A DNA stretch of 64,000 nucleotides from Caulobacter sp. Its GTDB lineage: Bacteria; Pseudomonadota; Alphaproteobacteria; Caulobacterales; Caulobacteraceae. Below, in pieces: positions 40,537 through 49,813 of the stretch; within the stretch, counting starts at the first letter, position 1, and every line of letters begins with the position of its first letter. The notes under the pieces are model-generated. The model worked only from the letters and a program-made list of their open reading frames with translations. It did no database searches and was not told where the DNA came from. A program made the position numbers and the translations under genes. The stretch covers positions 31,594-95,593 of the forward strand of contig JARWZW010000018.1 in the NCBI GenBank assembly GCA_029866155.1, read 5' to 3'.

Positions 40537-41370
40537 TCAGAGCTTGACCCGAGTGTCGCAGATGTCGAGCGCGGCGGCCACCTCCGCCAGACGCGGTTCG
40601 GTGAAGGCGCGAATGCGGGGGTCGGTGACGATCAGGAATTCACCTTGATCGAGCCCTTCGAACAGGGTCTGGACCGTATCCTCCGGCGACCGCCCAGCAT
40701 CGAGCGCATCTGAGGCCGTCGCCTGGGCGACTTTTGCACCTCCAAACCGATCCGGCCTGGCGCGCTTTGCGTTCCAGAGGTTGGTTGAGACAACGCCAGG
40801 ACAGACGATCGAGACATTGACGCCATTGCCCTTGAGATCGCGTCGGAGACACTCCGTCATTCCAAGAACGGCGTGCTTGGTAGCCGTGTAGGCGCTGAAC
40901 GGCCCCATCGTCGGGACCGCAATCGAGTTTTCCGACCCGGTATTGACAATATGGGCGAGCTTTCCGGCAGCTGCGGAGCGACGCAGCGCCGGCAGCCAGG
41001 AGACCACCGCATTATAGACACCCCGGACATTAACCTCGAACACCCAATCGAAATCGTTGGGACGGGTCCGGTCGAGAGGTCCCGCGGTGAATACACCGGC
41101 GTTGTTGAAGGTGATATTGACCCCTCCAAGCTCGGTCTCGACCCTCTCGGCCAGAACCTGAAGGGCGGCTAGGTCGGTTACATCTCCCTGATAGGCTGTC
41201 GCCCTACCACCGGCCGCGCGGATGCCGACGGCGGTTTCTTCTGCGCCGTCCAGGTCAATGTCGATTACGGCGACAACCGCGCCCCGGCGTGCACAGGCCT
41301 CGGCCATAGCCCTGCCAATCCCGCTTCCCGCTCCGCTGACCACGGCGACAACGTCCTTCAGATCAAGCAT
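40537..41370 (-). CDS. SDR family NAD(P)-dependent oxidoreductase
   Basis: VAVVSGAGSGIGRAMAEACARRGAVVAVIDID; NNAGVF; YTATKHAVLGMTE. Confidence 0.94.
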   Translation of the reverse strand: MLDLKDVVAVVSGAGSGIGRAMAEACARRGAVVAVIDIDLDGAEETAVGIRAAGGRATAYQGDVTDLAALQVLAERVETELGGVNITFNNAGVFTAGPLDRTRPNDFDWVFEVNVRGVYNAVVSWLPALRRSAAAGKLAHIVNTGSENSIAVPTMGPFSAYTATKHAVLGMTECLRRDLKGNGVNVSIVCPGVVSTNLWNAKRARPDRFGGAKVAQATASDALDAGRSPEDTVQTLFEGLDQGEFLIVTDPRIRAFTEPRLAEVAAALDICDTRVKL

Positions 41371-41454
41371 CCAGGCGATCCTCTTTGCCGGAAAGTGATA
41401 GTCAAAGGCGGCCCGTTCCGGCCCCTCGTCGACCCATTCAAAGGTCGGTCATTT

Positions 41455-42030
41455 TTAAGGAGATCGATATTTGCTGATTAACTCCTGCCGAAGGACTCTT
41501 CGGAGAAGCTTTCCAGTTTCATTGTAAGGTAATTCGAACCTGAAATCCCAAATCTGTGGCTTTTTCGTCGATCGCAATCGCGCCCTTACCCATTCCGATA
41601 ACTCTAAGACATCAGGAGCGGGATTTCGTGTAACAATAACCGCAGCAACCTGCTCACCCCACTGATCATCAGGAAGGCCGAATACGGCTACATCGATGAC
41701 AGAATTGTGGGTACGAAGGACATCTTCAATTTCACCCGGCGAGATATTCTCACCTCCTCGGACGATCACGTCATCGAGTCGCCCCTCAACGAATAGATAG
41801 CCTTCATCATCCAGAAATCCCGCGTCATTGGTCGCGAACCATCCGTCATCCTGGATGACCTTTCGGTGGAGATACTCTCCAGCCACCTGATCACCGCGGA
41901 TGTAAACCTCACCAGAACAAGCGTCATGGCGATCAGCATGACGATCGCCGTCCCCGCGGAAATGAGTCGAACATCGCTATGGAGTGCCCTTCTCCCGAGT
42001 GAGGGCCCGCCTTGATGTGCTGCCTGGCCT
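41455..42030 (-). pseudogene. Decayed AMP-binding acyl-CoA synthetase (C-terminal remnant with apparent frameshift)
   Basis: ORF 41455-41886 carries GWFATNDAGFLDDEGYLFVEGRLDDVIVRGGENISPGEIE...NETGKLLRRVL; similarity continues upstream of any start (SGEVYIRGDQVAGEY) and shifts frame to SLGRRALHSDVRLISAGTAI. Confidence 0.75.
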
Positions 42031-42257
42031 GCCGGCACGTCTCTGTGCTCCTGAAACATTCGTGACGTTGCCAGCGCTTGCGAGTTTGAGCCACCCCACG
42101 ATCATGGACCTGGCAGGGCGAACTCCGTGCACCAACCAGGGCTGTGTCGGCGCAGGTCCGACATACTCGACTTGACAGTACTTCGCGTCCCTCGCCTACT
42201 GATAGGGAAGAAGTCGCGCGCACCAATCGCGACCGTACGATCTTTGGGGAGAGCGCC

Positions 42258-43055
42258 GTGAGTATCATGAAGACAAGGTCGAAATGGCTTGCCACGACCG
42301 CGGCCGCCGCCGCCGCCGGGGTGATCAGTCTGTCTGTTGTCGGTCTGCCCGCTCAAGCCGCAAAGGCATCGAAGTCAGAACGGGTGATTTCGCCGGCGAG
42401 GGTCAACGCCCTCATGAGCTCTGCAAAGCTTAAAGTGCAGACCATGCAGCGCCGTGGAGACACCTACGTGGTCAAGGCCAAAGGCCTGAGTGGCAATGAA
42501 GTCGTTGTGGTGGTTGACGGCCGCAAGGGGGACATTATCGGTCTGGATGTCGTCAAATGGGCGCCCGGAGCCAAGCGCATCAAGCGCGGATCGCGCGGCA
42601 AGGCCTTCACCGGAGATGTGTACGAATTTGGCGTGACCCTGACTCTTGCGGCGCTCGTCGGATGGACCCCGTACGACAGTCGTGCCTGGTCTTCGACGAG
42701 CGTTGAATGGATCGAGGTCACCTATGAAACCGTTACCTTTACAGAGGTAACCTATGAAACAACGATTATCGAAGAGTCTTACGAGACTTACTCTGAGGAG
42801 TATTCTGAATCTTACGGCGTTGACCTGGAAGAAACTGTGACGACCTATGAGGAAACGGAAACCTCATTCGAAGAGAGCATGCAGGTCGAAGAAGCGATGG
42901 ATGACGACAGCTCTGATCAGGAAGATTCGATGGAATCTTCGTCTTCGGAAAATGATGAGGCGGACGAGGAGGACGAAGAGGACGAGCAGGACGACTCTTC
43001 GGCTGAAGAGACCGATGAGCCGGACCACGCAACCCAGTCGGCACAGGCGGCGTGA
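42258..43055 (+). CDS. Exported PepSY-like protein with long acidic Glu/Thr/Tyr/Ser-rich C-terminal tail
   Basis: GGGGAG RBS 6 nt before GTG 42258; signal peptide; PepSY-like RVNALMSSAKLKVQTMQRRGDTYVVKAKGLSGNEVVVVVDGRKGDIIGL; acidic tail. Confidence 0.8.
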   Translation: MSIMKTRSKWLATTAAAAAAGVISLSVVGLPAQAAKASKSERVISPARVNALMSSAKLKVQTMQRRGDTYVVKAKGLSGNEVVVVVDGRKGDIIGLDVVKWAPGAKRIKRGSRGKAFTGDVYEFGVTLTLAALVGWTPYDSRAWSSTSVEWIEVTYETVTFTEVTYETTIIEESYETYSEEYSESYGVDLEETVTTYEETETSFEESMQVEEAMDDDSSDQEDSMESSSSENDEADEEDEEDEQDDSSAEETDEPDHATQSAQAA

Positions 43056-43118
43056 CGCCAGGAGCTTCAAGCACCGCGACAGGATGGATTGTGACATCGG
43101 CAGCGGAATTTTGCAGTC

Positions 43119-43141
43119 CGGGGCGCTTGCGTAGCGCCCGG
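43119..43141 (+). terminator. Candidate terminator
   Basis: GGGCGCT-TGCGT-AGCGCCC hairpin downstream of 43055. Confidence 0.5.
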
Positions 43142-43177
43142 CCCCATCGTATACGCCGCTTCCTTCTGAAACGGTGA

Positions 43178-43253
43178 TCCTCGGTAGCTCAGTTGGTAGA
43201 GCAGTCGGCTGTTAACCGACTTGTCGCAGGTTCGAGTCCTGCCCGGGGAGCCA
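43178..43253 (+). tRNA. tRNA-Asn (GTT), CCA encoded
   Basis: TCCTCGGTAGCTCAGTTGGTAGAGCAGTCGGCTGTTAACCGACTTGTCGCAGGTTCGAGTCCTGCCCGGGGAGCCA. Confidence 0.97.
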
Positions 43254-43263
43254 TTCGTTGAGA

Positions 43264-43304
43264 CTGGCCGACGCCGCTGTTTCCGCAGCCGGTCAGTCGG
43301 CCAG
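43264..43304. terminator. Candidate bidirectional terminator
   Basis: CTGGCCGAC...GTCGGCCAG 9-bp perfect outer stem with inner GCTG/CAGC; between tRNA-Asn and a convergent CDS. Confidence 0.45.
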
Positions 43305-44039
43305 GCCCGCGGCCTCTCTTAAAACCCTGTCCACCAGTCCAGCGACCTGGTCCTGGCCTTCCGGGCCGTCGATCAGATCCTGCCGGACTTCCAGTTCCAG
43401 ATAGTCCAGCCCCCTGGCATCGGCATGCAGGGGGATGGTGTTGTCGACGCCATCCATGGCGTAAGGCTGGTTGTCCCCGACCAGATCGCCGAATTTCTCC
43501 TGCAACCGGCGCAGAACCGCGCGCGAGAAGGGGGAATCACCACGGTGCAGCACCCCGTAGAGCCAGGGGCGTCCATCACCCTTCCAGACCGGGGTAAAGC
43601 TGTGCAGCGACACCAGCAGGGTCGGACGCTCCGACCGGGCGTCAAGAATGCGGCTGATCTCGTCCTGGTAGGGGTCATAGATGGCGAGCCGCCTCGCCAG
43701 CCGGTCGGCGGGAGCCAGTGACCGGTTTCCCGGAATCGCCTGGCCGTCGCTCTCTTCGGGAATGGCGTCGTCAGCCTCGGGACGGCGATTGCAGTCGATC
43801 ACCAGCCGCGAATAGGCCTGGGAGACAAAACAGGCGTCGAGTCGGCTCGAGAGCCGCTCGCCGAGACCGGCGATCCCGATGTCCCAGGCGATATGGCGGT
43901 CCATGGCCGCCGGTGGGAGGCCAAGACCGCCCAGGCTGAGCGGCACCCTTCGACCCGCATGGTCACCCAGCAAGAGAAAGGGCGAGCCGCCAGCACGATT
44001 GGCGACAATACAGGGCGCGGGGTCCTGAAAGGTCAGCAT
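43293..44039 (-). CDS. N-formylglutamate amidohydrolase family protein
   Basis: FLLLGDHAGRRVPLSLGGLGLP...DIGIAGLGERLSSRLDACFVSQAYSRLVIDCNR; SLHSFTPVW. Confidence 0.93.
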   Translation of the reverse strand: MLTFQDPAPCIVANRAGGSPFLLLGDHAGRRVPLSLGGLGLPPAAMDRHIAWDIGIAGLGERLSSRLDACFVSQAYSRLVIDCNRRPEADDAIPEESDGQAIPGNRSLAPADRLARRLAIYDPYQDEISRILDARSERPTLLVSLHSFTPVWKGDGRPWLYGVLHRGDSPFSRAVLRRLQEKFGDLVGDNQPYAMDGVDNTIPLHADARGLDYLELEVRQDLIDGPEGQDQVAGLVDRVLREAAGLAD

Positions 44040-44080
44040 TGCGTTCGACTCCCCGGATGACTCGCTGCAACGATAGACCA

Positions 44081-45031
44081 ATGCCGATCCTGTCGATCCG
44101 CCATCTGACCCGATACCGGTACCGAAATCCGGTTACCCTGGGAGAACATCGTATGATGTTTCGTCCCAGGGAAAGCTACGACCAGAAACTGTTGGCTTGC
44201 GACCTGCTGATTTCACCCGAACCCAGCCGCCAGCATTATGTACAGGACGTGTTCGGAAACAGCGTCGGGATCGTCAATTTCTCTGGCCCGACCCGGGAGC
44301 TGGTCTTCGACAGCCGGGTCCGGCTCGATCACACGCCACTGCCCGCCTTCGCCGATCTAGACGGAGAGATAGAGGTCTATACGGGCGCCATGCCCTTCGA
44401 CTACAGCGCAGAGGACCTGCCCGACCTGCAGTCGTCCCTGCATCGTCCCTACTCGGATCCGGGAGATCTCGTTTCCCGCTGGGCCCGACGCTTCGTGCGC
44501 ACATCCGGGAAAACACCGCTTCAAAGCCTGCTCAGCGACATGACCCAGGCGATCTATGCCGAGTTTCGCTACGGCGCCCGCCTGGAAATAGGCACTCAGA
44601 CTCCCGTACAGACCCTAAGTCTCGGAACCGGCAGCTGCCGAGACTATGCGGTGCTGATGATGGACGCGGTCCGAAGTCTGGGCCTCGCTGCACGATTTGT
44701 GTCCGGGTATATCTACAGTCCCTATTCCGGCCCCTCTACGGTGGGCCGGGTCGGGGGCGGTCATACGCATGCCTGGGTGCGGGTCTATCTTCCGGCCTGC
44801 GGATGGATCGAGTTTGATCCGACCAACGGGATCGTCGGCAATGCTGACCTGGTGCGGGTCGCAGTCGCCCGGGACCCGAGGCAGGCTGTGCCCCTGCATG
44901 GAACCTGGGACGGAGAGGCCAGCGATTTCGCCGGAATGGACGTCGAGGTCCATGTGACCACCGAAACCGATGATCTCCGGTCGAGGCAACCCTCAATCGG
45001 CGTTTGGCCAGATCGCCTGGAAGGGGTATGA
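44081..45031 (+). CDS. Transglutaminase-like cysteine peptidase family protein
   Basis: SIRHLTRYRYRNPVTLGEHRMMFRPR; catalytic-type GSCRDYAVLMM, GGHTHAWVRVYLP, FDPTNG. Confidence 0.94.
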   Translation: MPILSIRHLTRYRYRNPVTLGEHRMMFRPRESYDQKLLACDLLISPEPSRQHYVQDVFGNSVGIVNFSGPTRELVFDSRVRLDHTPLPAFADLDGEIEVYTGAMPFDYSAEDLPDLQSSLHRPYSDPGDLVSRWARRFVRTSGKTPLQSLLSDMTQAIYAEFRYGARLEIGTQTPVQTLSLGTGSCRDYAVLMMDAVRSLGLAARFVSGYIYSPYSGPSTVGRVGGGHTHAWVRVYLPACGWIEFDPTNGIVGNADLVRVAVARDPRQAVPLHGTWDGEASDFAGMDVEVHVTTETDDLRSRQPSIGVWPDRLEGV

Positions 45032-45038
45032 GCAGCCT

Positions 45039-45851
45039 ATGCGCATAAAGACCGGGTTCGAGATCACCTACGAATGTCCGGTCGACACGCCGATGCTGTT
45101 GAGCCTAAGCGTGCACCCCTCCAGACGAGATGTCCTGGAAACCCCGGAGTGGCTTCAGACCAATCCCATGGTCCCGGTTCGGCAGTATCTGGATGGCTTC
45201 GGCAATATCTGCAGCCGGGTCCTGGCGCCGGCAGGTCGTTTCACTCTTTCATCGGATTTCATCGTTCGCGACAGCGGTCTGGTCGATGACTATGCCCCCG
45301 AGGCCCAGCAGATTGCCGTGCAGGACCTGCCCGACGAGGCTTTGGTCTATCTGCTCGGCAGCCGCTATTGCGAAACTGACCGGATGAGCAATCTGGCCTG
45401 GAATCTTTTCCAGCAAACGCCGCCTGGCTGGGCCCGGGTTCAGGCCATCTGTGACTATGTCCATAACCACATCAGCTTCGACTATCAGAAGGCCAGACCG
45501 ACAAAGAGCGCCCACGACGCCCACGAAGAACGATACGGGGTCTGTCGCGATTACGCGCACCTGGCCGTGACCCTTTGCCGGTGCATGAATATCCCGGCGC
45601 GCTACTGCACTGGATATCTGGGCGACATCGGCGTTCCCCTCCTCTTGCCGATGGATTTCAGCGCCTGGTTCGAGGTGTATCTGGGCGATCGCTGGTACGT
45701 TTTTGATGCCCGGAACAACCGCCCCCGCTGCGCCCGGGTGCTCATCGCCCGGGGCCGCGACGCCACCGATGTGGCCATCGCCAATACCTTCGGCTCGGCG
45801 CTGCTGGTCGACTTCAAGGTCGTCAGCGAATTGATCCCCGAAACGGCGTGA
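45039..45851 (+). CDS. Transglutaminase-like family protein (second paralogue)
   Basis: EERYGVCRDYAHLAVTLCRCMNIPARYCTGYLGDIG...MDFSAWFEVYLGDRWYVFDARNNRPR. Confidence 0.94.
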   Translation: MRIKTGFEITYECPVDTPMLLSLSVHPSRRDVLETPEWLQTNPMVPVRQYLDGFGNICSRVLAPAGRFTLSSDFIVRDSGLVDDYAPEAQQIAVQDLPDEALVYLLGSRYCETDRMSNLAWNLFQQTPPGWARVQAICDYVHNHISFDYQKARPTKSAHDAHEERYGVCRDYAHLAVTLCRCMNIPARYCTGYLGDIGVPLLLPMDFSAWFEVYLGDRWYVFDARNNRPRCARVLIARGRDATDVAIANTFGSALLVDFKVVSELIPETA

Positions 45852-45866
45852 CCGCCGGCTGGTCCC

Positions 45867-46541
45867 TTGCATCGCTATAGCCGCCCGCTTCGGGTGGTCG
45901 CCATTCTGCTGTCAAGTCTGGCCGGTTTCGTGGACGCTCTCGCCTTCCTGAAGTTGGGCGGTTTCTTCGTTTCCTTCATGAGCGGCAACTCCACGCGTCT
46001 GGCGGTCGGGCTGGCCGAACACAGTCAGGCGGCGTGGATCGCGGGTGGCCTGATCGCCATTTTCGTTCTGGGCGTCATTCTGGGCTCAACCCTTGGGCGT
46101 CGGGCCGGGCGCACCCGAAAGCCTGCCGTGCTGGGCCTGGTGACCCTGTTTCTGGTGGCGGCAGCCCTGGTTCATGATCTGGCCGGTGACCCGTGGGCCC
46201 TGGCCTCGAGCGGCTTTCTGGCCCTGGCGATGGGCGCCCTGAACGCCACCTTCGAGCGGGACGGCGATATCGCCATCGGGATCACCTACATGACGGGAGC
46301 CTTGGTGAAATTCGGTCAGCGGCTTTCCACCGCCCTGTCGGGCGGGGATCGTTGGGCCTGGGCGCCGTTCCTGCTGCTCTGGACCGGTCTCGTCAGCGGC
46401 GCCTGGCTGGGAGCCATCGCCTTCGACCAGCTGGGGTTCGACGCCATCTGGATCGGCGCGAGCCTGGGCGGCGTCCTGACCCTGGCGACACTCATCATCA
46501 GCCGTCGCAACCAACCGCCTCAGTCTACGGCAACAGTGTAG
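45867..46541 (+). CDS. DUF1275 (YoaK-like) membrane protein
   Basis: TTG start; LLSSLAGFVDALAFLKLGGFFVSFMSGNSTRLAVGLAE; ITYMTGALVKFGQRL. Confidence 0.93.
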   Translation: MHRYSRPLRVVAILLSSLAGFVDALAFLKLGGFFVSFMSGNSTRLAVGLAEHSQAAWIAGGLIAIFVLGVILGSTLGRRAGRTRKPAVLGLVTLFLVAAALVHDLAGDPWALASSGFLALAMGALNATFERDGDIAIGITYMTGALVKFGQRLSTALSGGDRWAWAPFLLLWTGLVSGAWLGAIAFDQLGFDAIWIGASLGGVLTLATLIISRRNQPPQSTATV

Positions 46542-47299
46542 TTCAGGGCTAACCGCCCGCCGTCAGGATAGAGGGTCTGTCCCGTAAAATAGCTGGCGTC
46601 ATCGCTGGCCAGGAACACGGCCACCTTGCCGATCTCGTCTGGCTCGCCAAACCGCTTGAGCGGCGTGCGCGAAAGAATGCCTCGGGCTGCATCCGGGGTG
46701 GTCATGACCCCCTTCAGGATATCCGTGGCGATGGTCCCCGGCCCTATGGCGTTGACCCGGATTCCATGGGGCGCCAGCCCCAGGGCCATGGCCCGGGTTA
46801 GCTGGTTCATGGCGCCCTTCGAGGTCACATAGGCCAGCTGTGTCGGTATCGCCATGACCGCATTGATCGAGCTCATATTGATGATAGAGCCCTTCAGCCT
46901 CGACGCCACCATGACCTGGGCCACGGCCTGGCCAATCACAAAGGCGGCGCGCAGATTGACCGACAGCACCCGGTCAAAGTCCTCCAGGCTGGCGGTCAGG
47001 ATATCGCCGGCGGCCAGGATACCTGCATTGTTCAGCAGAAGGTCTATGGGCCCGATCAACGAGGCCGCTTCAGCCACGGCCCGTCTGGCGGCCTCGGCGT
47101 CGGAAACATCGCAGACCAGCCCAACGGCCCTCTGCCCCGTCTCGAAGGCGATGGCTGCAGCGGCCGCTTCAACCCCTTCAGCATCGAAATCCACCAGGAC
47201 CACATCGGCTCCCGCCCGGGCGAAGGCCAGGGCGCAGGCCTGACCGATACCGTGGGCCGCCCCGGTGACCAGAGCCTTCCTTCCGGCAAGCTTCATCAC
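46520..47299 (-). CDS. SDR family oxidoreductase
   Basis: [54 protein letters not shown]. Confidence 0.95.
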   Translation of the reverse strand: MMKLAGRKALVTGAAHGIGQACALAFARAGADVVLVDFDAEGVEAAAAAIAFETGQRAVGLVCDVSDAEAARRAVAEAASLIGPIDLLLNNAGILAAGDILTASLEDFDRVLSVNLRAAFVIGQAVAQVMVASRLKGSIINMSSINAVMAIPTQLAYVTSKGAMNQLTRAMALGLAPHGIRVNAIGPGTIATDILKGVMTTPDAARGILSRTPLKRFGEPDEIGKVAVFLASDDASYFTGQTLYPDGGRLALNYTVAVD

Positions 47300-47736
47300 C
47301 AGACCCCGACATTGGGCATGGATGCCCAGGGCTCAGCAGGCGCCAGGGACGCCCCCTTCTGCAGTAGCTCGATGGAGATGCCATCCGGAGACCGGACGAA
47401 GGCCATATGGCCGTCCCGGGGCGGCCGGTTGATCGTCACACCACCATCCATCAGCTTCTGACAGGCCGCGTAGATGTCATCTACGGCATAGGCCAGATGT
47501 CCGAAATTGCGGCCGCCGGTATAGGCTTCAGGATCCCAGTTATGGGTCAGTTCAATCATCGGGCCCTTGCGCTCACCGGCCAGTTCCAGGTCATCGGGGG
47601 CCGCAAGGAACACCAGGGTGAAGCGGCCGCCGGCATTGTCGTAACGGGACACCTCGGCCAGACCCAGCTTGCCGCAATAGAAATCCAGGGCGGCGTCCAG
47701 GTCGGCGACCCGGACCATTGTGTGAAGATACTGCAT
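47296..47736 (-). CDS. VOC/glyoxalase family protein (lactoylglutathione lyase-like)
   Basis: [73 protein letters not shown]. Confidence 0.94.
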   Translation of the reverse strand: MQYLHTMVRVADLDAALDFYCGKLGLAEVSRYDNAGGRFTLVFLAAPDDLELAGERKGPMIELTHNWDPEAYTGGRNFGHLAYAVDDIYAACQKLMDGGVTINRPPRDGHMAFVRSPDGISIELLQKGASLAPAEPWASMPNVGVW

Positions 47737-47748
47737 GAAACTGTCCTT

Positions 47749-48981
47749 TCAGGTCACCGCCGCCCGACGGCGGTAGTCCGGATGATCATAGTCGCCACTG
47801 GAGACCACTTCGCCGAGGATATGGGCCGCCCTGGCCGACTGCGCAAAGCTCAGCGGCAGCGGCGAGAAACCAAATCGCAGGATGTCAGGGTCGCGGAAGT
47901 CGCCGATTACATTGCGCGCAATCAGCGCCTGGACGATCGCATAGCCGTCCGGATGACGAAAGCTGACATGCCCGCCACGGCTCAAGGCGTCCCGCGGCGT
48001 GGCAAGCTCCAGCAGCCCCGCCGCGGGTCCGGCCTCGACGATCGAAATGAACAGCTCGGTCAGGGCTGCGGCCTTGGCCCGGATTGCGGGCATCCCGGCG
48101 CGGACGGAAAGCTCCACCCCGCATTCCAGGGCGCTGACCCCGAGGACCGGCGGGGTGCCGCATGCAAATCGCGCAATGCCCCCGGCAGGGCTGTAGCGAT
48201 CCTCGAACCGGAACGGAGCGGCGTGGCCCATCCAGCCCGAGAGGGGAGAAACCAGACTGTCCTGATGGCGGCGGGCGACAAACAGGAAGGCCGGGGCGCC
48301 CGGCCCGCCGTTCAGATACTTGTAGCCGCATCCCACCGCCAGATCCGCCTCACAGCCGTTGAGGTCCACTTCCAGGACGCCGACACTGTGGCTCAGGTCC
48401 CAGATCACCAGAGCCCCCACCGCGTGAGCCGCGGCGGTAAGCCGCTTCATGTCCCGGATGGCGGAGGTCTTGTAGTGAGCGTGACAAAGAACGAGCACTG
48501 CTACATCGGGCGACAGGGCCGACTCGATCCCCGACGAGGGACGTAGTTCCAGACGACGTCCGTCGCCAAGGGTCCGGATGGCGCCCTCGAGCATGTAAAG
48601 GTCCGTAGGAAAATCGCCGGGCTCAGACAGAACAACCTTGCGCCCAGGACGGGCCTGCATGGCAGCAACCGCCAGCTTGTAAAGATTGGCGGATGTGGAA
48701 TCCGCAACGATCACCTCGCCCGGATCAGCGCCGACAAGCTCTGCGATCCGGTCACCGACCCGGAGCGGGGCGCCGAACCAGTCGTGGTCATTCCAGCCCC
48801 GGATCAGGCTCTGTCCCCATTCCTGTTCGACGACCAGGGCCAGGCGGGCGCGGCCGGCGACGGTCAGGGGCCCCAGAGAATTGCCATCCAGATAGATCAG
48901 CCCCTCGGGCAGACAGAAATCATCGCGAAATCCACGCAGGGGATCAGCGGCGTCCAGCGCCATCACATCAGCGTCAGTCAT
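47749..48981 (-). CDS. kynU: Kynureninase
   Basis: 410 aa; LIYLDGNSLGPL, EWGQSLIRGWN, VGCGYKYLNGGPGAPAFLFV. Confidence 0.95.
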   Translation of the reverse strand: MTDADVMALDAADPLRGFRDDFCLPEGLIYLDGNSLGPLTVAGRARLALVVEQEWGQSLIRGWNDHDWFGAPLRVGDRIAELVGADPGEVIVADSTSANLYKLAVAAMQARPGRKVVLSEPGDFPTDLYMLEGAIRTLGDGRRLELRPSSGIESALSPDVAVLVLCHAHYKTSAIRDMKRLTAAAHAVGALVIWDLSHSVGVLEVDLNGCEADLAVGCGYKYLNGGPGAPAFLFVARRHQDSLVSPLSGWMGHAAPFRFEDRYSPAGGIARFACGTPPVLGVSALECGVELSVRAGMPAIRAKAAALTELFISIVEAGPAAGLLELATPRDALSRGGHVSFRHPDGYAIVQALIARNVIGDFRDPDILRFGFSPLPLSFAQSARAAHILGEVVSSGDYDHPDYRRRAAVT

Positions 48982-49613
48982 GTATCCAGTTCCCGCAGCA
49001 CGGCGCGCACCGGCGCCGCATCAAGCCCCACCAGCGGCAGGGGAAGGGCGATGAGTTCATAGTCCCCGGCCGGGGGTTCGCTCAGCATCAGCCCCTCAAG
49101 GATGGCCATACGGCGCGCTGCGACCATCGAGTGCGCCGCCATGGACTTGGAGGACTCGGGATCCAGAGAGGCTGTATCGACTCCGATCAACCTCACCCCG
49201 TGGTCTGAAAGCAAGGCGATCGACTCCGCCGCCACAGACTTGAAGTCGCTATCCCAATGGACCAGCGGAAACGTCTCATAGGTTCGCAGCAGGACCCGGG
49301 GCGGTGGATCGGCCAGCCAGGGCAAGAGGTCCGCAGGTTCGATCCGGGACCCGGTCCGGCGCAGATCGATCAGACGACAAGGTCCAATATAGAGCGCAAT
49401 GTCCACGGCCTCGATCGACCGCCCGCCTTCCGCGTAGTGAATGGGTGCGTCTGCATGGGTGCCAGCGTGAGCGGACTGGCTGAAGCGAGCCACATTGACA
49501 GGGCAGTCCGGCCCCATGGTCCAGACCGGCGACTGCTCGAACGGCGTGTCTCCGGGCCAGATCGGCATCCCGGGTCTGAGAGGCTGCGTGATGTCCCAGA
49601 GTCGACCTGTCAT
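48978..49613 (-). CDS. kynB: Cyclase-family arylformamidase (kynurenine formamidase)
   Basis: LWDITQPLRPGMPIWPGDTPFEQ, SAHAGTHADAPIHY; ATGA overlap with kynU. Confidence 0.93.
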   Translation of the reverse strand: MTGRLWDITQPLRPGMPIWPGDTPFEQSPVWTMGPDCPVNVARFSQSAHAGTHADAPIHYAEGGRSIEAVDIALYIGPCRLIDLRRTGSRIEPADLLPWLADPPPRVLLRTYETFPLVHWDSDFKSVAAESIALLSDHGVRLIGVDTASLDPESSKSMAAHSMVAARRMAILEGLMLSEPPAGDYELIALPLPLVGLDAAPVRAVLRELDT

Positions 49614-49813
49614 TCCCTGCTTATCAACTGCATCGGGCGCCAAGAAAAGGGCGAGTGATGGTTCCGCACTGTCACCGCGTCGCGACATGCGCGCGGTTGT
49701 TCCCCATTCTTTCTCCAATTTCATTTGCCGCGAGAGCGCAGCGCCGCCATATCAAAACACTGTTCAGATCAGGATCCCGGGGGGCGGGGCGCAGTCAGCG
49801 CATCGGCCGGGTG

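Noticed and set aside
42172-42203. Consensus TTGACA followed by TACTGAT as the promoter of the acidic-tail gene
   Set aside because: Spacer of 19 bp and a poor -10; not strong enough to annotate
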